Shown piece after piece: positions 31,526 through 40,159 of a stretch of 64,000 bases of DNA (positions are counted from its first letter, which is position 1; each line of letters starts with the position of its first letter). Source of the stretch: Chromobacterium vaccinii (GTDB lineage: Bacteria; Pseudomonadota; Gammaproteobacteria; Burkholderiales; Chromobacteriaceae). The DNA is taken from contig NZ_JZJL01000022.1 in the NCBI RefSeq assembly GCF_000971335.1, positions 1-64,000 on the forward strand. The letters are read 5' to 3'. The notes below the pieces were generated by a model. The model made no database searches, was not told the origin of the DNA, and saw nothing but the letters and a program-made list of their open reading frames with translations. Position numbers and translations under genes: made by a program.

Positions 31526-31621
31526 TCGGATCATTTCCCAGTCAGGCAATCTCAAGCGATCGATTATAGAGACAGAACGGACGGGCGGCCATCGCGCCGC
31601 GCCGCCGATATTGCCGCGCAC

Positions 31622-31661
31622 AAAAAACACAAGCCCGGGACGCGCGGCGGCCGGGCTTGTG
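31622..31661 (-). terminator. Intrinsic terminator of the MFS exporter gene
   Basis: CACAAGCCCGG / CCGGGCTTGTG stem, followed on the minus strand by TTTTTTG. It separates the exporter from metG. Confidence 0.8.
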
Positions 31662-31679
31662 ATGGTCTAAACGGACGGA

Positions 31680-32939
31680 TCAGGCGCTCTGGCCAGCCAA
31701 TTCGCCCTGTTGTTCCGCCGGCGCGGCGCGCTCGGCCATCGCGATGCCCACCATCTTGCGGCCCAGCAGCACATAGGCCAGCGAGAAGCACAGCGACAGC
31801 ACCGCGAAGCCGACAAGCCCGCTGGTCTGGTACACCTGGCGGAACAGCTCGATGCCCGCCGCGTAGCCGGCCATCGAGATCATGCTCATGCTGGCGGAAA
31901 TGGTGCCGCGGCCGGCCAGGTCGCAGGACATCAGCGCGAATCGGTACAGCACGCCGAAAGCCAGGCCTTCGCCGAAAGCCATCAGGCTCATGCCGGCCAC
32001 CATCCAATATTGCGGCACGGACGAGAACAGCACGCCGCCCACCATCACGGCCAGGCCGCCGACGATAGGCCACATGCCCACCAGCGCGGAGCGGCCCAGC
32101 GGCCAGCGGTCGGCGATCACGGCCAGCGCCAGGTTGCCGGCGATCAGGCCGCCGAACACCGGGAGCTGCATCAGGCCGTACTCGACAGTGCTCATGTGCA
32201 GGTCGCGCACCAGCAGCACCGGCGATAGCGCGATCCAGCCCATCAGCGGCAGCGCCAGCAGCGGGATGCACAGCGCGGCCAGCACGAAGCGGCTATGGCC
32301 GAACACCTTCAGGTAGTCTCGGCCCATGCTGGACAGCGGCAGCTTCTCATGGCTGGGCTCGACGGTTTCCGGCATCCGCAGGTACAGGCCGATCAGAGCC
32401 AGGAAAGACAGGCCGGCGATGAACAGGAAGCCGCTGCGCCACGGCGCCAGCTCCAGCAGCGCCGCGCCGGCGAGCGGGCCGACCAGCGGCGCGATCAGCG
32501 CCACATTGGCCATCAGCGCGGTCACGCGCACGGCGGCGCTTTCTTCAAACGATTCCTGCAGCGAGGCGTAGCCGACCGCGTTGATGAAGCACAGGCCCAC
32601 GCCCTGCAGCAGGCGCAGCGCGATAAAGGCTTCGATCGAGCTCACCAGATAGGTGGCCAGGCAGGCGATGGTGAAGTAAGCGACGCCGAACAGCAGCACC
32701 GGACGGCGGCCGATGCGGTCGGACAGCGGGCCGGTCAGCCACGGCAGCAGCGCGCCGCCGATCAGGAAGGCGGTCATCGACGTCGGCGCCCAGGAGGCGT
32801 CGACCAGAAACTCGCGGGTCACCGCCAGCATGGCGGGCTGCACCATGTCGTTGCAGATGTAGACGGCGAATTCGAACAGGACCAGGGCCAGCGGGAACAG
32901 CAGATTGGCCCAGGTAAGCTTGGCGTGTTTGGACTGCAT
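31680..32939 (-). CDS. MFS multidrug exporter, MdfA/Cmr-like
   Basis: 419-residue proton antiporter with about 12 helices. Residues 1-60 (LFEFAVYICNDMVQPAMLAVTREF, with the membrane-embedded Glu and Asp) match MdfA. The MFS motif A is LSDRIGRRPVLLFGV, and the motif C region reads ALIAPLVGPLAGAALLE. It lies between metG and apbC, which are usually direct neighbours, so it may be an insertion. The substrate range cannot be read from the sequence. Confidence 0.87.
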   Translation of the reverse strand: MQSKHAKLTWANLLFPLALVLFEFAVYICNDMVQPAMLAVTREFLVDASWAPTSMTAFLIGGALLPWLTGPLSDRIGRRPVLLFGVAYFTIACLATYLVSSIEAFIALRLLQGVGLCFINAVGYASLQESFEESAAVRVTALMANVALIAPLVGPLAGAALLELAPWRSGFLFIAGLSFLALIGLYLRMPETVEPSHEKLPLSSMGRDYLKVFGHSRFVLAALCIPLLALPLMGWIALSPVLLVRDLHMSTVEYGLMQLPVFGGLIAGNLALAVIADRWPLGRSALVGMWPIVGGLAVMVGGVLFSSVPQYWMVAGMSLMAFGEGLAFGVLYRFALMSCDLAGRGTISASMSMISMAGYAAGIELFRQVYQTSGLVGFAVLSLCFSLAYVLLGRKMVGIAMAERAAPAEQQGELAGQSA

Positions 32940-33211
32940 AAAGCGGAGAAAGCCTTTCGATCAAAGAGCAGGGCCCGCGGCCTGACGGGGCCGAGCCTTG
33001 GAACGCAAGCGTCGCGCATTGCGTAAAGAACCGGTAATACTACGCTTTTCAAAGACTTTTATCAAAAAAAACTTATAAACCAAGCCCTGATACACAATAA
33101 ATTCCCTGACCGACGGAAGCCCGCAGGAGTAAGATGCGGACATCGCCAAGCGCGATGCGCCCGAGACAAAATCCGATTAAAATTGTCGGAAATATCCATC
33201 CGGAACCTCGC

Positions 33212-34363
33212 ATGTTCTCCAAACTCACCCGCCTGTTCGGCGGCCAAGCCGACCGGGCCACCCAGAACGAAACCATGGCACAGCTCGAAAACCAGATCCT
33301 CGAAATCCTGAAGCCGCTGATCGACGCCAATACCGGCAAAAGCTACATAGCGGCCAAAAACGTCAAGAATCTCAAGTGCGGCGACGCCGAGATCAGCCTG
33401 GACGTGGTGCTGGCCTACCCGGCCAAGAGCCAGTTCGACGCCGTCCGCCAGCAGTTCGAGGCGGCGCTGGCGCCATTGGCGGAAGGCCTCGCCGTCAAGG
33501 TGGCGGTGAGCAGCCAGATCGCCAGCCACTCCGCCCAGCGCGGCGTGCCCTTGCTGCCAGGCGTGAAGAACGTCATCGCCGTCGCCTCCGGCAAGGGCGG
33601 CGTCGGCAAGTCCACCACCGCCGCCAACCTGGCGCTGGCGCTGGCGGACGAAGGCGCGCGAGTCGGCCTTCTGGACGCGGACATCTACGGCCCGTCGCAA
33701 CCGCTGATGATGGGCTTGCAGGGCCAGCGTCCGGAATCGGTCGAGGGCAAGCTGACGCCGCTGTCCAATCACGGCGTGCAGACCATGTCCATCGGCTACC
33801 TGGTGGACGCCGATCAGGCGATGGTATGGCGCGGCCCGATGGTCAGCCAGGCCTTGCAGCAACTGTTGAACGACACCCGCTGGGACGATCTGGACTATCT
33901 GGTGATCGACATGCCGCCGGGCACCGGCGACGTGCAGCTGACGCTGTCGCAAAAGGTGCCGGTCACCGGCGCGCTGATCGTCACCACCCCGCAGGACATC
34001 GCCCTGCTGGACGCGCGCAAGGGCGTCACCATGTTCCAGAAGGTGGGCGTGCCCATCCTGGGCCTGGTGGAAAACATGGCGATCCACATCTGCTCCAACT
34101 GCGGCCACGCCGAACACATCTTCGGCGAAGGCGGCGCCGCCAAGATGGCGCAGGACTTCGGCGTGGACCTGCTGGGATCGCTGCCGCTGGATCTGGCCAT
34201 CCGCCTGGCGGTGGACGAAGGCAAGCCCAGCGTGGCGGCCGATCCGTCCGGCAAGCCGGCCGAGCTGTACCGCGCCATCGCCCGCCGCGTGGCGGTGAAG
34301 GTGGGCGAAAAGGCTCAGGACTTCTCCGGCAAGTTCCCCAAGATCGTGATCCAGAACAACTGA
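33212..34363 (+). CDS. apbC: Iron-sulfur cluster carrier ATPase ApbC/Mrp
   Basis: P-loop NTPase that binds and transfers Fe-S clusters. 383 residues. An N-terminal MIP18/DUF59-like domain (about residues 24-115) precedes the Walker A ASGKGGVGKSTTAANLAL. LLDADIYGPSQPLMMG and the Walker B-like VIDMPPGTGD follow. The cluster-binding CxxC is ICSNCGH near the C-terminus. The ATG at 33212 was chosen over an ATG at 33134, which adds an unconserved tail. Confidence 0.95.
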   Translation: MFSKLTRLFGGQADRATQNETMAQLENQILEILKPLIDANTGKSYIAAKNVKNLKCGDAEISLDVVLAYPAKSQFDAVRQQFEAALAPLAEGLAVKVAVSSQIASHSAQRGVPLLPGVKNVIAVASGKGGVGKSTTAANLALALADEGARVGLLDADIYGPSQPLMMGLQGQRPESVEGKLTPLSNHGVQTMSIGYLVDADQAMVWRGPMVSQALQQLLNDTRWDDLDYLVIDMPPGTGDVQLTLSQKVPVTGALIVTTPQDIALLDARKGVTMFQKVGVPILGLVENMAIHICSNCGHAEHIFGEGGAAKMAQDFGVDLLGSLPLDLAIRLAVDEGKPSVAADPSGKPAELYRAIARRVAVKVGEKAQDFSGKFPKIVIQNN

Positions 34364-34371
34364 GCCGCAGC

Positions 34372-35151
34372 ATGATCGCAATGTACGATTCCGGCCTGGG
34401 CGGGTTGTCGGTGTGGCGCGCGGTGCGCGCCGCCCTGCCCGACTGGCCGATCACCTATCTGGCCGACCAAGCCTATTGCCCGTACGGCCCGCGCGGCCGC
34501 GACGAGATCATCGCCCGGGCGCTGAAGGTGGGGCATTATCTGGTCAGCCAGGGCGCGACCATCCTGGTGGTGGCCTGCAATACCGCCACCACCGCCGCCA
34601 TCGCCGCGCTGCGCGCCGAACTGTCTCTCCCCATCGTCGGCATCGAGCCGGCGATCAAGCCCGCCGCCGCGATGAGCCGCACCGGCCGCATCGCCGTGCT
34701 CGCCACCGAATACACGCTGGCCAGCGCGCGCGTGAAAACGCTGCTGGACGACCACGCCGATGGCGTGGACGTGCTGCGCCGCGCCGGCCACGGCTGGGTG
34801 GAGCAAGTGGAAGCGGGCGAGCTGTCCAGCGAACGCACCCGCGCGCTGGTGCGCAGCGTGGTGGAGCCGCTGATGAACGAAAACATCGACCACATCGCGC
34901 TGGGCTGCACCCACTACCCGTTTCTCGAGCCGCTGATCCGCGAGGTCACCGGCAACGGGATCCAGCTGTACGACCCGGCCGAGGCCATCGCCCGCCGCGT
35001 CGGCGACCTGCTGCGCCAGCACGGCTGCGATAGCCAGGGCGACCGCTACTACCGCTTCATCACCACCTCGGCCGACGCCGGCGAAATGGCGCTGCGGCTG
35101 CCGCAGCTCATCGGCCATCCCTACCCGGTGGAGTCGCAAGCGCTGGATTGA
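34372..35151 (+). CDS. murI: Glutamate racemase
   Basis: Makes D-glutamate for peptidoglycan. 259 residues. IAMYDSGLGGLSVWRAV gives the N-terminal motif; the two catalytic Cys are in VVACNTATTAAIAALR and LGCTHYPFLEPLI. The start lies eight bases after the apbC stop, so the genes are probably co-transcribed. Confidence 0.95.
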   Translation: MIAMYDSGLGGLSVWRAVRAALPDWPITYLADQAYCPYGPRGRDEIIARALKVGHYLVSQGATILVVACNTATTAAIAALRAELSLPIVGIEPAIKPAAAMSRTGRIAVLATEYTLASARVKTLLDDHADGVDVLRRAGHGWVEQVEAGELSSERTRALVRSVVEPLMNENIDHIALGCTHYPFLEPLIREVTGNGIQLYDPAEAIARRVGDLLRQHGCDSQGDRYYRFITTSADAGEMALRLPQLIGHPYPVESQALD

Positions 35152-35215
35152 GCGCTTCTCCCGCCGCCGCAGCGACGCTAGAATGGCGCGGCAACCCTTT
35201 GCCTCAGGTTTCATC

Positions 35216-35659
35216 ATGAAAACAAGATTGCTGTTACTGCTGCTGTCGGCGCTGAGCCTCCCCGCGCTGGCCGCGCCCTCCTGTCGCGACGTCGCCGCCA
35301 AGGTCAATCTGCAGGCTTCCCGCCAGCTGGACGTGGCCGAGCTGGGCGACATGCTGCAAAGCCTCAGCCGCGACGGCCGGCTGCCGGACAAGTTCGTCAC
35401 CAAGCGCCAGGCCCAGGCCGCCGGCTGGAAGCCGGGACGCAGCCTGTGGACCGCGCCCGGCCTGCAAGGCAAGTCCATGGGTGGCGACCGCTTCGGCAAT
35501 TACGAAAAACGCCTGCCAGCCGGCCAGTGGCAAGAGGCCGACCTGGGCTACACCGGCGGCAAGCGCGGCGCCAAGCGCCTGCTGTTCAGCCGCCAGGGCC
35601 AGCGCTTTGTCACTGTGGACCACTACAACAGCTTCATCGAGGTCGCGCCATGCAAGTAA
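35216..35659 (+). CDS. Secreted barnase-type ribonuclease
   Basis: 147 residues with a signal peptide (MKTRLLLLLLSALSLPALAA), so the enzyme is exported. Catalytic residues of the barnase fold are visible: Glu107 in WQEADL, a basic pair in GAKRLLFS, and His136 in TVDHYNSF. Cys23 and Cys146 could form a disulfide. The ATG at 35216 opens into the signal peptide. Its last ten bases overlap the start of the barstar gene. Confidence 0.88.
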   Translation: MKTRLLLLLLSALSLPALAAPSCRDVAAKVNLQASRQLDVAELGDMLQSLSRDGRLPDKFVTKRQAQAAGWKPGRSLWTAPGLQGKSMGGDRFGNYEKRLPAGQWQEADLGYTGGKRGAKRLLFSRQGQRFVTVDHYNSFIEVAPCK

Positions 35660-35928
35660 AAATATGCGAGCTGCGCCATATCCGCAGCCTGGAGCAGTTC
35701 TACGACGAGCTGGAGCGCCAGCTGTCGCTGCCCGCCCATTTCGGCCGCAACCTGGACGCGCTGTACGACAGCCTGGCCAACGATGTGGCCGGCCCGTTCG
35801 AGTTGCTTTGGCGCGATACCGAGGAAGCCCGCCGCGGGCTGGGCGCCGACGTTTACGCCACCGTGCTGGAAATTCTGCAAACCGTCGCCGAAGAGCGCGG
35901 CGACGTCACCCTAGACATCCACCACTGA
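35650..35928 (+). CDS. Barstar-type ribonuclease inhibitor
   Basis: 92-residue cytoplasmic inhibitor that would neutralise the neighbouring RNase before export. The signature LPAHFGRNLDALYDSLANDV matches the barstar binding helix, with the two aspartates used against barnase. The overlap with the RNase gene suggests translational coupling. No signal peptide, as expected. Confidence 0.9.
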   Translation: MQVKICELRHIRSLEQFYDELERQLSLPAHFGRNLDALYDSLANDVAGPFELLWRDTEEARRGLGADVYATVLEILQTVAEERGDVTLDIHH

Positions 35929-36323
35929 TCCCCGCCCGCCGCGTTGTCGCAGCGCTACACGAACGGCATCAACGCGGCAGCCCTCGCCATGCGATGCGCT
36001 TCTTTAGCGCATCATGGAATTCTTAAGTCTTTAAGATCATTGCGAAATATTCGAATTCGAACAGCAATTGTCGAAATCCCGTCAAGACAACCTCGTACTA
36101 ACACTCTATAATCGCTAACCTTCAGCCGGCTGCTCCTGTCGGACAACAACAGGTACAAGTCCCTGAAAACGGGCTAAAAACAACAAAGTAGCCCGGCCGC
36201 TACATGGCGAAACATGCCGGACACACGGCACGCACACATGACTCCCTCCATTAAGCCGCATGTCATGTCATGAAAATGCGACGCTCGTTTGAAAACGTCT
36301 CAAGAACAGGCAGGAACAACTGA
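35929..36323. other. Intergenic leader upstream of the DAACS symporter
   Basis: 395 bases without a gene. AT-rich around 36020-36060. It contains the promoter listed separately and about 210 bases of leader before the symporter ATG. I see no clear riboswitch. Confidence 0.4.
36084..36112 (+). promoter_or_regulatory. Sigma-70 promoter of the DAACS symporter
   Basis: AAGACA (36084-36089), a 17-base spacer and a consensus TATAAT (36107-36112). The -35 matches four of six positions. Confidence 0.55.
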
Positions 36324-37559
36324 ATGAAGTCTAAAAAACTCACGGCCTTGATTCTGGTCGGGATGCTGCTGGGCATCCTCGTAGGCTACCTCTTCCGCCA
36401 ACACGCCGGCGATGACGCCGCCGCGATCAAATCCTTCGTCGAAGGCATGTCCATCCTCACCGACATCTTCCTGCGGCTGATCAAGATGATCATCGCCCCG
36501 CTGGTGATCTCCACGCTGGTGGTAGGCATCGCCAAGATGGGCGACGCCAAATCGGTGGGCCGCATCGGCGGCAAGACCATGGGCTGGTTCATCTGCGCCT
36601 CGCTGGCGTCGCTGACCCTTGGCCTGATCATGGTCAACATCCTGAAGCCGGGCGTGGCGCTGAACCTGCCGCTGCCCGACATGCACGCCGACTCCGGCAT
36701 CAAGGCCGGCGCCATTTCGCTGAAGGACTTCGTCACCCACGCCATTCCCAAGAGCGTGTTCGAGGCGATGGCCAACAACGAAATTCTGCAGATCGTGATC
36801 TTCTCGGTGTTCTTCGGCAGCGCGATGGCGGCTCTGGGCGAGCGCTCCAAGGCGCTGATCGACGTGATCGACGTCGTCGCCCACGTGATGCTGAAGGTCA
36901 CCAGCTACGTGATGAACTTCGCCCCGCTGGCGGTGTTCGGCGCCATCGCCGCCACCGTGGCCAAGGAAGGCCTGTCCATTCTCGGCACCTACGGCAAATT
37001 CATGGCCCAGTTCTATCTGTCCATCGGCATCCTGTGGCTGCTGCTGATCGCCGTCGGCGTGCTGATCGTCGGCCCGCGCCTGTTGCACCTGATGGGCATG
37101 ATCAAGGAGCCGCTGCTGCTGTCGTTCACCACCGCCAGCTCGGAAGCCGCCTATCCGAAGACCCTGGAACAGCTGGAACGCTTCGGCGTATCCAACAAGA
37201 TCGCCAGCTTCGTGCTGCCGATGGGCTATTCGTTCAACCTGGACGGCTCGATGATGTACTGCACCTTCGCGGTGATCTTCATCGCCCAGGCTTACGGCAT
37301 CGATCTGACGCTGGCCCAGGAAATCTCCATGCTGTTGATCCTGATGCTGACCTCCAAGGGCATGGCCGGCGTGCCGCGCGCGTCGCTGGTGGTGATCGCC
37401 GCCACCCTGGCGCAGTTCAACATTCCGGAAGCCGGCCTGCTGCTGCTCTTGGGCATCGACCACTTCCTGGACATGGGCCGCTCCGCCACCAATGTGGTGG
37501 GTAACTCCGTCGCCACCGCCGTGGTCGCCAAGTGGGAAGGCGAACTGAAGCGGCACTGA
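36324..37559 (+). CDS. Dicarboxylate/amino acid:cation symporter
   Basis: 411-residue DAACS/GltP-type inner-membrane carrier for glutamate, aspartate or C4-dicarboxylates. Family motifs: FTTASSEAAYPKTLEQLERFGV (the serine-rich re-entrant loop, here TASSEA), SFVLPMGYSFNLDGSMMY and the C-terminal DHFLDMGRSATNVVGNSVA. Eight-helix topology is consistent with the hydrophobic segments. A terminator follows. The choice between substrates is not possible by eye. Confidence 0.92.
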   Translation: MKSKKLTALILVGMLLGILVGYLFRQHAGDDAAAIKSFVEGMSILTDIFLRLIKMIIAPLVISTLVVGIAKMGDAKSVGRIGGKTMGWFICASLASLTLGLIMVNILKPGVALNLPLPDMHADSGIKAGAISLKDFVTHAIPKSVFEAMANNEILQIVIFSVFFGSAMAALGERSKALIDVIDVVAHVMLKVTSYVMNFAPLAVFGAIAATVAKEGLSILGTYGKFMAQFYLSIGILWLLLIAVGVLIVGPRLLHLMGMIKEPLLLSFTTASSEAAYPKTLEQLERFGVSNKIASFVLPMGYSFNLDGSMMYCTFAVIFIAQAYGIDLTLAQEISMLLILMLTSKGMAGVPRASLVVIAATLAQFNIPEAGLLLLLGIDHFLDMGRSATNVVGNSVATAVVAKWEGELKRH

Positions 37560-37580
37560 GCCGCTGTCGCCCCCGCGTCA

Positions 37581-37607
37581 ACGCCACCCTTCGCGGTGGC
37601 GTTTTTC
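37581..37607 (+). terminator. Intrinsic terminator after the DAACS symporter
   Basis: ACGCCACC / GGTGGCGT stem, 6-base loop and T5 tail. Confidence 0.85.
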
Positions 37608-37632
37608 ATGGACGGAAAGCTGCAAGAAACTA

Positions 37633-37661
37633 TTGACAGTTCACGCTCGCACGGACATAAT
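37633..37661 (+). promoter_or_regulatory. Sigma-70 promoter of tRNA-Ser
   Basis: Consensus TTGACA (37633-37638), a 17-base spacer and CATAAT (37656-37661), 19 bases before the tRNA. Confidence 0.8.
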
Positions 37662-37680
37662 GCGCTCCTCGACTGACGCC

Positions 37681-37771
<91 letters not shown>

Positions 37772-37864
37772 CGACACTTTAAAATCAATAGCTTTAATTG
37801 ATTTTATTCCACATAAAAGCCCACAAAAAATTGTGCTGCGCTCGTGGATTAGAGATGATGATTA

Positions 37865-37900
37865 GCCCCCTGCTCATTGAGCATGGGGCGTTTTATTTTA
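37865..37900 (+). terminator. Terminator downstream of tRNA-Ser
   Basis: GCCCC and TGCTC pair with GAGCA and GGGGC around an ATT loop, with one internal mismatch. A GTTTTATTTTAT tail follows. Confidence 0.75.
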
Positions 37901-38014
37901 TACGTCTCTGCGTCTATGTTAACTCTTCAAACCCTGACCTCCTCCCGCAAAAACGTAGCGGCGAAAAGTAGAGATTTCTGGCAAATTTAAGCCCATCCGG
38001 GCAGGAGATTTGTC

Positions 38015-38281
38015 ATGAAAAAATCGAAGTTCACCGAAGAACAGATTGCCTTCGCCTTGCGCCAGGTGGAGTCCGGCACCACCGTCGCCGAGGTCTGCCG
38101 CAAGATGGGTGTCTCCGAAGCCACCTTCTACAACTGGAAGAAGCAATACGGCGGCCTGGGTGTCTGCGAATTGCGCCGCCTGAAGCAACTGGAAGAAGAG
38201 AACGCCCGCCTCAAGCGCATGGTTGCCGACCTGAGCCTGGACAAGCAGATGCTGCAGGAAGTCATCCAAAAAAAGCTGTGA
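38015..38281 (+). CDS. IS3-family transposase OrfA
   Basis: 88 residues. The helix-turn-helix SKFTEEQIAFALRQVESGTT and EVCRKMGVSEATFYNWKKQY is followed by a leucine-zipper region (LRRLKQLEEENARLKRMVADL). It ends QEVIQKKL. A7-G at 38268-38275, in front of the stop, suits a -1 frameshift into OrfB to give the OrfAB transposase. Confidence 0.92.
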   Translation: MKKSKFTEEQIAFALRQVESGTTVAEVCRKMGVSEATFYNWKKQYGGLGVCELRRLKQLEEENARLKRMVADLSLDKQMLQEVIQKKL

Positions 38282-39114
38282 GGCCAGCCCGCAAACGCGA
38301 GTTGGCCAACTTCCTGATCGACGCCTACCGCGTCAGCATCCATCGCGCCACCGCGGTCATTCAACTGCGGCAAGCTACCTATTTTTATCGCCCTCACCCT
38401 CGAGACGATCGTGCGGAGCGGCAGCGAATCCGCGAGATCGCCGCCACCCGCATTCGTTATGGCGCGCGCCGCATCCACGTCCTGCTGCGGCGTGAGGGCT
38501 GGCAGATCAATCACAAGAAGACCTACCGGATCTACTGCGAGGAGGGTTTGAACCTCCGGCGCAAACGGCCCAAGCGGCGAGTGGCGGCCGCGCACCGGCA
38601 AGCTCGGCCGGCGGTCTCCAGTTTGAATGCCTGCTGGAGCATGGATTTCGTCGCCGATCAGTTGTTCAACGGCCAGAAAATCCGGGTCTTGACTGTGGTG
38701 GATAATTTTAGTCGGGAGAGCCTGGCGATCACGGTGGATTTCGCGCTGAAAGCCGCAGACGTGGTTGCTACGATGCAGCATGTGCAAGCCTTGCGCGGGA
38801 CGCCGCAACGAATTCAGGTCGACAACGGCAGCGAGTTTATTTCCCTGGCGCTGGACCAGTGGGCCTATGAGCAAGGCGTCACGCTGGACTTCTCACGACC
38901 AGGGAAACCCACGGATAATGCCTTTATCGAGTCATTTAACGGCAGTCTGCGGGATGAGTGCCTGAATGTGCATTGGTTTTTATCGCTGGATGACGCACGT
39001 GAAAAGATCGAGCGTTGGCGGCAGGATTACAACGAATTCAGGCCGCACAGTTCGCTGGGCGACCAGACCCCGAGCGAGTTCAGACTTGCTCACCTTGAAG
39101 CCGGAAATCTCTAG
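38278..39114 (+). CDS. IS3-family transposase OrfB
   Basis: 278-residue DDE integrase-core protein in the -1 frame relative to OrfA. The catalytic triad is readable: Asp in WSMDFVADQL, Asp in VDNGSEFISLAL, and Glu in NAFIESFNGSLRDECLN. The HTH_21-like region YRVSIHRATAVIQL precedes the core. A GTG at 38278 may serve only as an internal start; the main product is likely the frameshift fusion. The frame is intact. Confidence 0.92.
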   Translation: MRPARKRELANFLIDAYRVSIHRATAVIQLRQATYFYRPHPRDDRAERQRIREIAATRIRYGARRIHVLLRREGWQINHKKTYRIYCEEGLNLRRKRPKRRVAAAHRQARPAVSSLNACWSMDFVADQLFNGQKIRVLTVVDNFSRESLAITVDFALKAADVVATMQHVQALRGTPQRIQVDNGSEFISLALDQWAYEQGVTLDFSRPGKPTDNAFIESFNGSLRDECLNVHWFLSLDDAREKIERWRQDYNEFRPHSSLGDQTPSEFRLAHLEAGNL

Positions 39115-39163
39115 ACTAGACTGCTCGGTTAGTCGGGTGGAGGTCAATTTTTGCGGGAGGAGG

Positions 39164-39400
39164 TCAAACTGTTAAGTCAACTCGGTATTCCTCTCTCTGC
39201 AGGAATCGCTCCTCCGAGTCAGAAATTTCGAGGAACGCCTGCAGATGATCTTGGGTTTCGTGTAGAGTTTGGAGTGATATATATCGATACCGCATAAGCA
39301 CAGTTTTCAAGACCACTATTTGTTGTCGAGACAGCCCATTACTAGATTTAACCACGGAGGATGATAACTGTAAATTCGACATAGCATTTCTCTCATTCAT
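39164..39400 (-). CDS. Small unknown protein, 3' end cut by the IS3-type element
   Basis: Reads MNERNAMSNLQLSSSVVKSS for 78 residues to EEYRVDLTV. The stop codon uses the outermost three bases of the IS3 inverted repeat (39164-39166), so the native C-terminus was probably lost by insertion. The start overlaps the upstream gene's end by eight bases, indicating translational coupling. AT-rich compared with the core. Family not recognised. Confidence 0.5.
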   Translation of the reverse strand: MNERNAMSNLQLSSSVVKSSNGLSRQQIVVLKTVLMRYRYISLQTLHETQDHLQAFLEISDSEERFLQREEYRVDLTV

Positions 39401-39614
39401 GCTTATTCCGCAATAAAGCTTCAGCAATCGGAGCATACTCGGGAGCAGGCTCTTCAGACCAGTTATTCTCCTGAGCCAAGAGCCTAGCCTTGTACTCTGC
39501 CATTTCATAAAGGGGGTAAATATGAGAAGGCAGAAGATCCCTTGCATTGTGTATTGACCAGCCGACAAAATCGCCAGCGGAGTTACGTTCTATTTCAATG
39601 TGGTATCTTGACAT
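39393..39614 (-). CDS. Small unknown protein, AT-rich
   Basis: 73 residues: MSRYHIEIERNSAGDFVGWS at the start, then a helical second half (LYEMAEYKARLLAQENNW) rich in acidic residues. An AAGGAG site lies seven bases before the ATG. It overlaps the next small gene, so the pair is an operon. No signal peptide or membrane segment. Its base composition is lower in GC than the core genome, as expected for acquired DNA. I do not recognise the family. Confidence 0.55.
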   Translation of the reverse strand: MSRYHIEIERNSAGDFVGWSIHNARDLLPSHIYPLYEMAEYKARLLAQENNWSEEPAPEYAPIAEALLRNKHE

Positions 39615-39974
39615 AAAAAACTCCTTCTCTTTTCAGCAGGCATACAAGTTTGTAGATGGTATAGCACAGTTGAGACTGACTATTACCACTTGCGCCACAA
39701 AAGACAATGGAATTTTGCCAAGATTTCCTTATTACAAAAATGACAAATAACTTCCACCACCTAATCCAATATCAAAAACAGCCATCACACTTAAAAATTG
39801 AATAAGAACTGCTGCATTAATCACTTTTTACATAAAACTGAGACATAAATCATACCATTAGGTATGGTCTGATCAAGTCGTTCTCAAAAATTCGCCAGAT
39901 CGAAAATCATAGACTTCCAGATATTGTCTGGTAAGTTTTTGGACTCGCCAGGACAGTTTATAGCAGCAGGTTAA

Positions 39975-40086
39975 GAGCGGCTAACAAAACCCCTGATGCT
40001 GCGTTGCACCGACTTGCCGTACTGCTTGTGCTGTCTGCGTCGGCGCGCCTTGCCTCAACCGTAAAACTGATTTTTGTTAGCCACTC
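39975..40086. mobile_element. MITE-like element
   Basis: 112 bases with 15-base terminal inverted repeats differing at one position: GAGCGGCTAACAAAA (39975-39989) and the complement of GAGTGGCTAACAAAA (40072-40086). TAA flanks both ends. It has no coding capacity. The ends and the inner TACTGCTTGTGCTGTCTGCG resemble small Neisseriales elements of the GTGGATTAACAAAA type, a recollection not checked by search. Confidence 0.6.
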
Positions 40087-40104
40087 TAAATCATTTTCTG
40101 GGCA

Positions 40105-40130
40105 AGCTCTGTGCGTTAACGCACAGAGCT
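40105..40130. repeat. Perfect 26-base palindrome
   Basis: AGCTCTGTGCG-TTAA-CGCACAGAGCT, followed by ATTTAT. It could be a terminator or a protein-binding site next to the MITE-like element. Confidence 0.5.
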
Positions 40131-40159
40131 ATTTATACTTAGTCAATACAATTTATCAT

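Larger units (their letters stand above)
37935..39166 (+). mobile_element. IS3-family insertion sequence (IS407-like)
   Basis: 1232 bases bounded by perfect 19-base inverted repeats: TGACCTCCTCCCGCAAAAA (37935-37953) and its complement (39148-39166). It carries two overlapping transposase frames with an A7-G slippery stretch. No matching target duplication is visible on the two flanks, which suggests that a later rearrangement or deletion removed one side. Confidence 0.88.
39615..40159. other. AT-rich gene-free stretch inside the island
   Basis: No convincing gene. Besides the MITE-like element and palindrome listed separately, CATACC-ATTA-GGTATG forms a small hairpin near 39853-39868. Confidence 0.5.
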
